A stretch of DNA of 64,000 nucleotides from positions 124,001 to 188,000 of the forward strand of contig CAMXCT020001391.1 in NCBI GenBank assembly GCA_947184155.2. The letters are read 5' to 3'. The translations under genes and the position numbers were made by a program. The stretch's first letter is position 1. Each line of letters begins with the position of its first letter. This stretch comes from Cladocopium goreaui. Lineage: Eukaryota > Sar > Dinophyceae > Suessiales > Symbiodiniaceae. Shown piece by piece: positions 63,720 to 64,000 of the stretch. The notes beneath the pieces were generated by a model. It saw only the letters and a list, made by a program, of their open reading frames with translations, did no database searches and was not told the origin of the DNA.

Positions 63720-64000
63720 CTCAAATTGCTTGTGATGGCTGCCAACCCTCACTTCCACCACATCTTGATGCAACATTGAATCACAAACAACTGCTGTCTG
63801 GTTGAGAAACCATGAAATGCATTGGTTCTGTTTGAGCAGGTGAAAAAGTCAAAAGCATGAATCCTCAGGACACAAATGGCAATGCCAATGCCATGTGCCA
63901 TTCAAAAGCATTCAAAGGTGCCAGCACTGCTTGCACTGCTTGCACTGCTTGCACTGCAACCACCTCCCACCTAGCTGGCCTTGTGGTGCCCCAAGGAGTC
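63720..64000. other. No supported gene at right edge
   Basis: Short sequence with a small cttgcactg triplication at 63930-63956. Nothing else seen. Confidence 0.5.

Noticed and set aside
1..64000. tRNA, rRNA, riboswitch or CRISPR features
   Set aside because: No cloverleaf, rRNA-like block or regularly spaced repeat-spacer array was recognised by eye; a covariance search would be needed to exclude small RNAs.

Overview
The window looks like nuclear DNA of a dinoflagellate, most likely Symbiodiniaceae or a close relative. The case rests on three things: two retroelement types with dinoflagellate-style domain arrangements (a Ty1/copia element with a methyltransferase-like domain before the integrase, and a DIRS-like tyrosine-recombinase element); several protein families that I remember as very high-copy in symbiodiniacean genomes; and short-intron genes with GT-AG and apparent GC-AG introns. 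No bacterial gene organisation, rRNA, tRNA or CRISPR array was seen. A run of 100 Ns (62526-62625) marks a scaffold gap. The organism call is inference; no search could be run.

Layout. (1) 1-6.2 kb: a minus-strand cluster of multi-exon genes: an unknown protein running off the left edge, a C5-methyltransferase-fold protein (2495-3547) and a RING-finger protein (4438-6183), separated by a 10-bp minisatellite. (2) 6.2-18.3 kb: gene-poor DNA with tandem hairpins, foldback elements, MITE-like inverted repeats and a probable minus-strand multi-exon host gene (12921-14244). (3) 18408-30352: a complete 11,945-bp copia-type LTR retrotransposon with 173-bp LTRs (172/173 identical), a 5-bp target duplication, an initiator-Met-type primer site and a gag-PR-MTase-like-IN-RT-RNaseH polyprotein that also carries a RING-H2 finger. 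(4) 30.4-41.1 kb: microsatellites (GATA, GTA/GTC, AT), a 1.25-kb foldback and MITEs, with no convincing gene. (5) 41.15-62.26 kb: a DIRS-like element (small membrane ORF, gag, RT/RNaseH/MTase-like, tyrosine recombinase). Its gag gene is split by (6) a 14,861-bp insertion at 42554-57414. (7) 62.6-63.6 kb: a minus-strand exon of an unknown gene next to the gap.

The insertion in (6) is the main discovery candidate. It has matching 12-bp terminal inverted repeats (CCCAATAGATTG) and a 2-bp TG duplication, and removing it restores the DIRS gag frame exactly. It carries inward-facing AAACTACGACC subterminal repeats and five tandem minus-strand genes: a large protein with CMC/Plavaka-like transposase features, a KRPA-motif protein, an acidic protein, an RRM protein and a Lys-rich protein. 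The gene spacers are full of CTCTCAAGGT-type repeats. I read it as a giant multi-gene cut-and-paste DNA transposon. The left-hand cluster (1) could be part of a comparable element, but its ends are not in the window.

Several ORFs carry single-base frameshifts, mostly in homopolymers or dinucleotide runs, or lone in-frame amber codons. These may be decay, assembly error or recoding.
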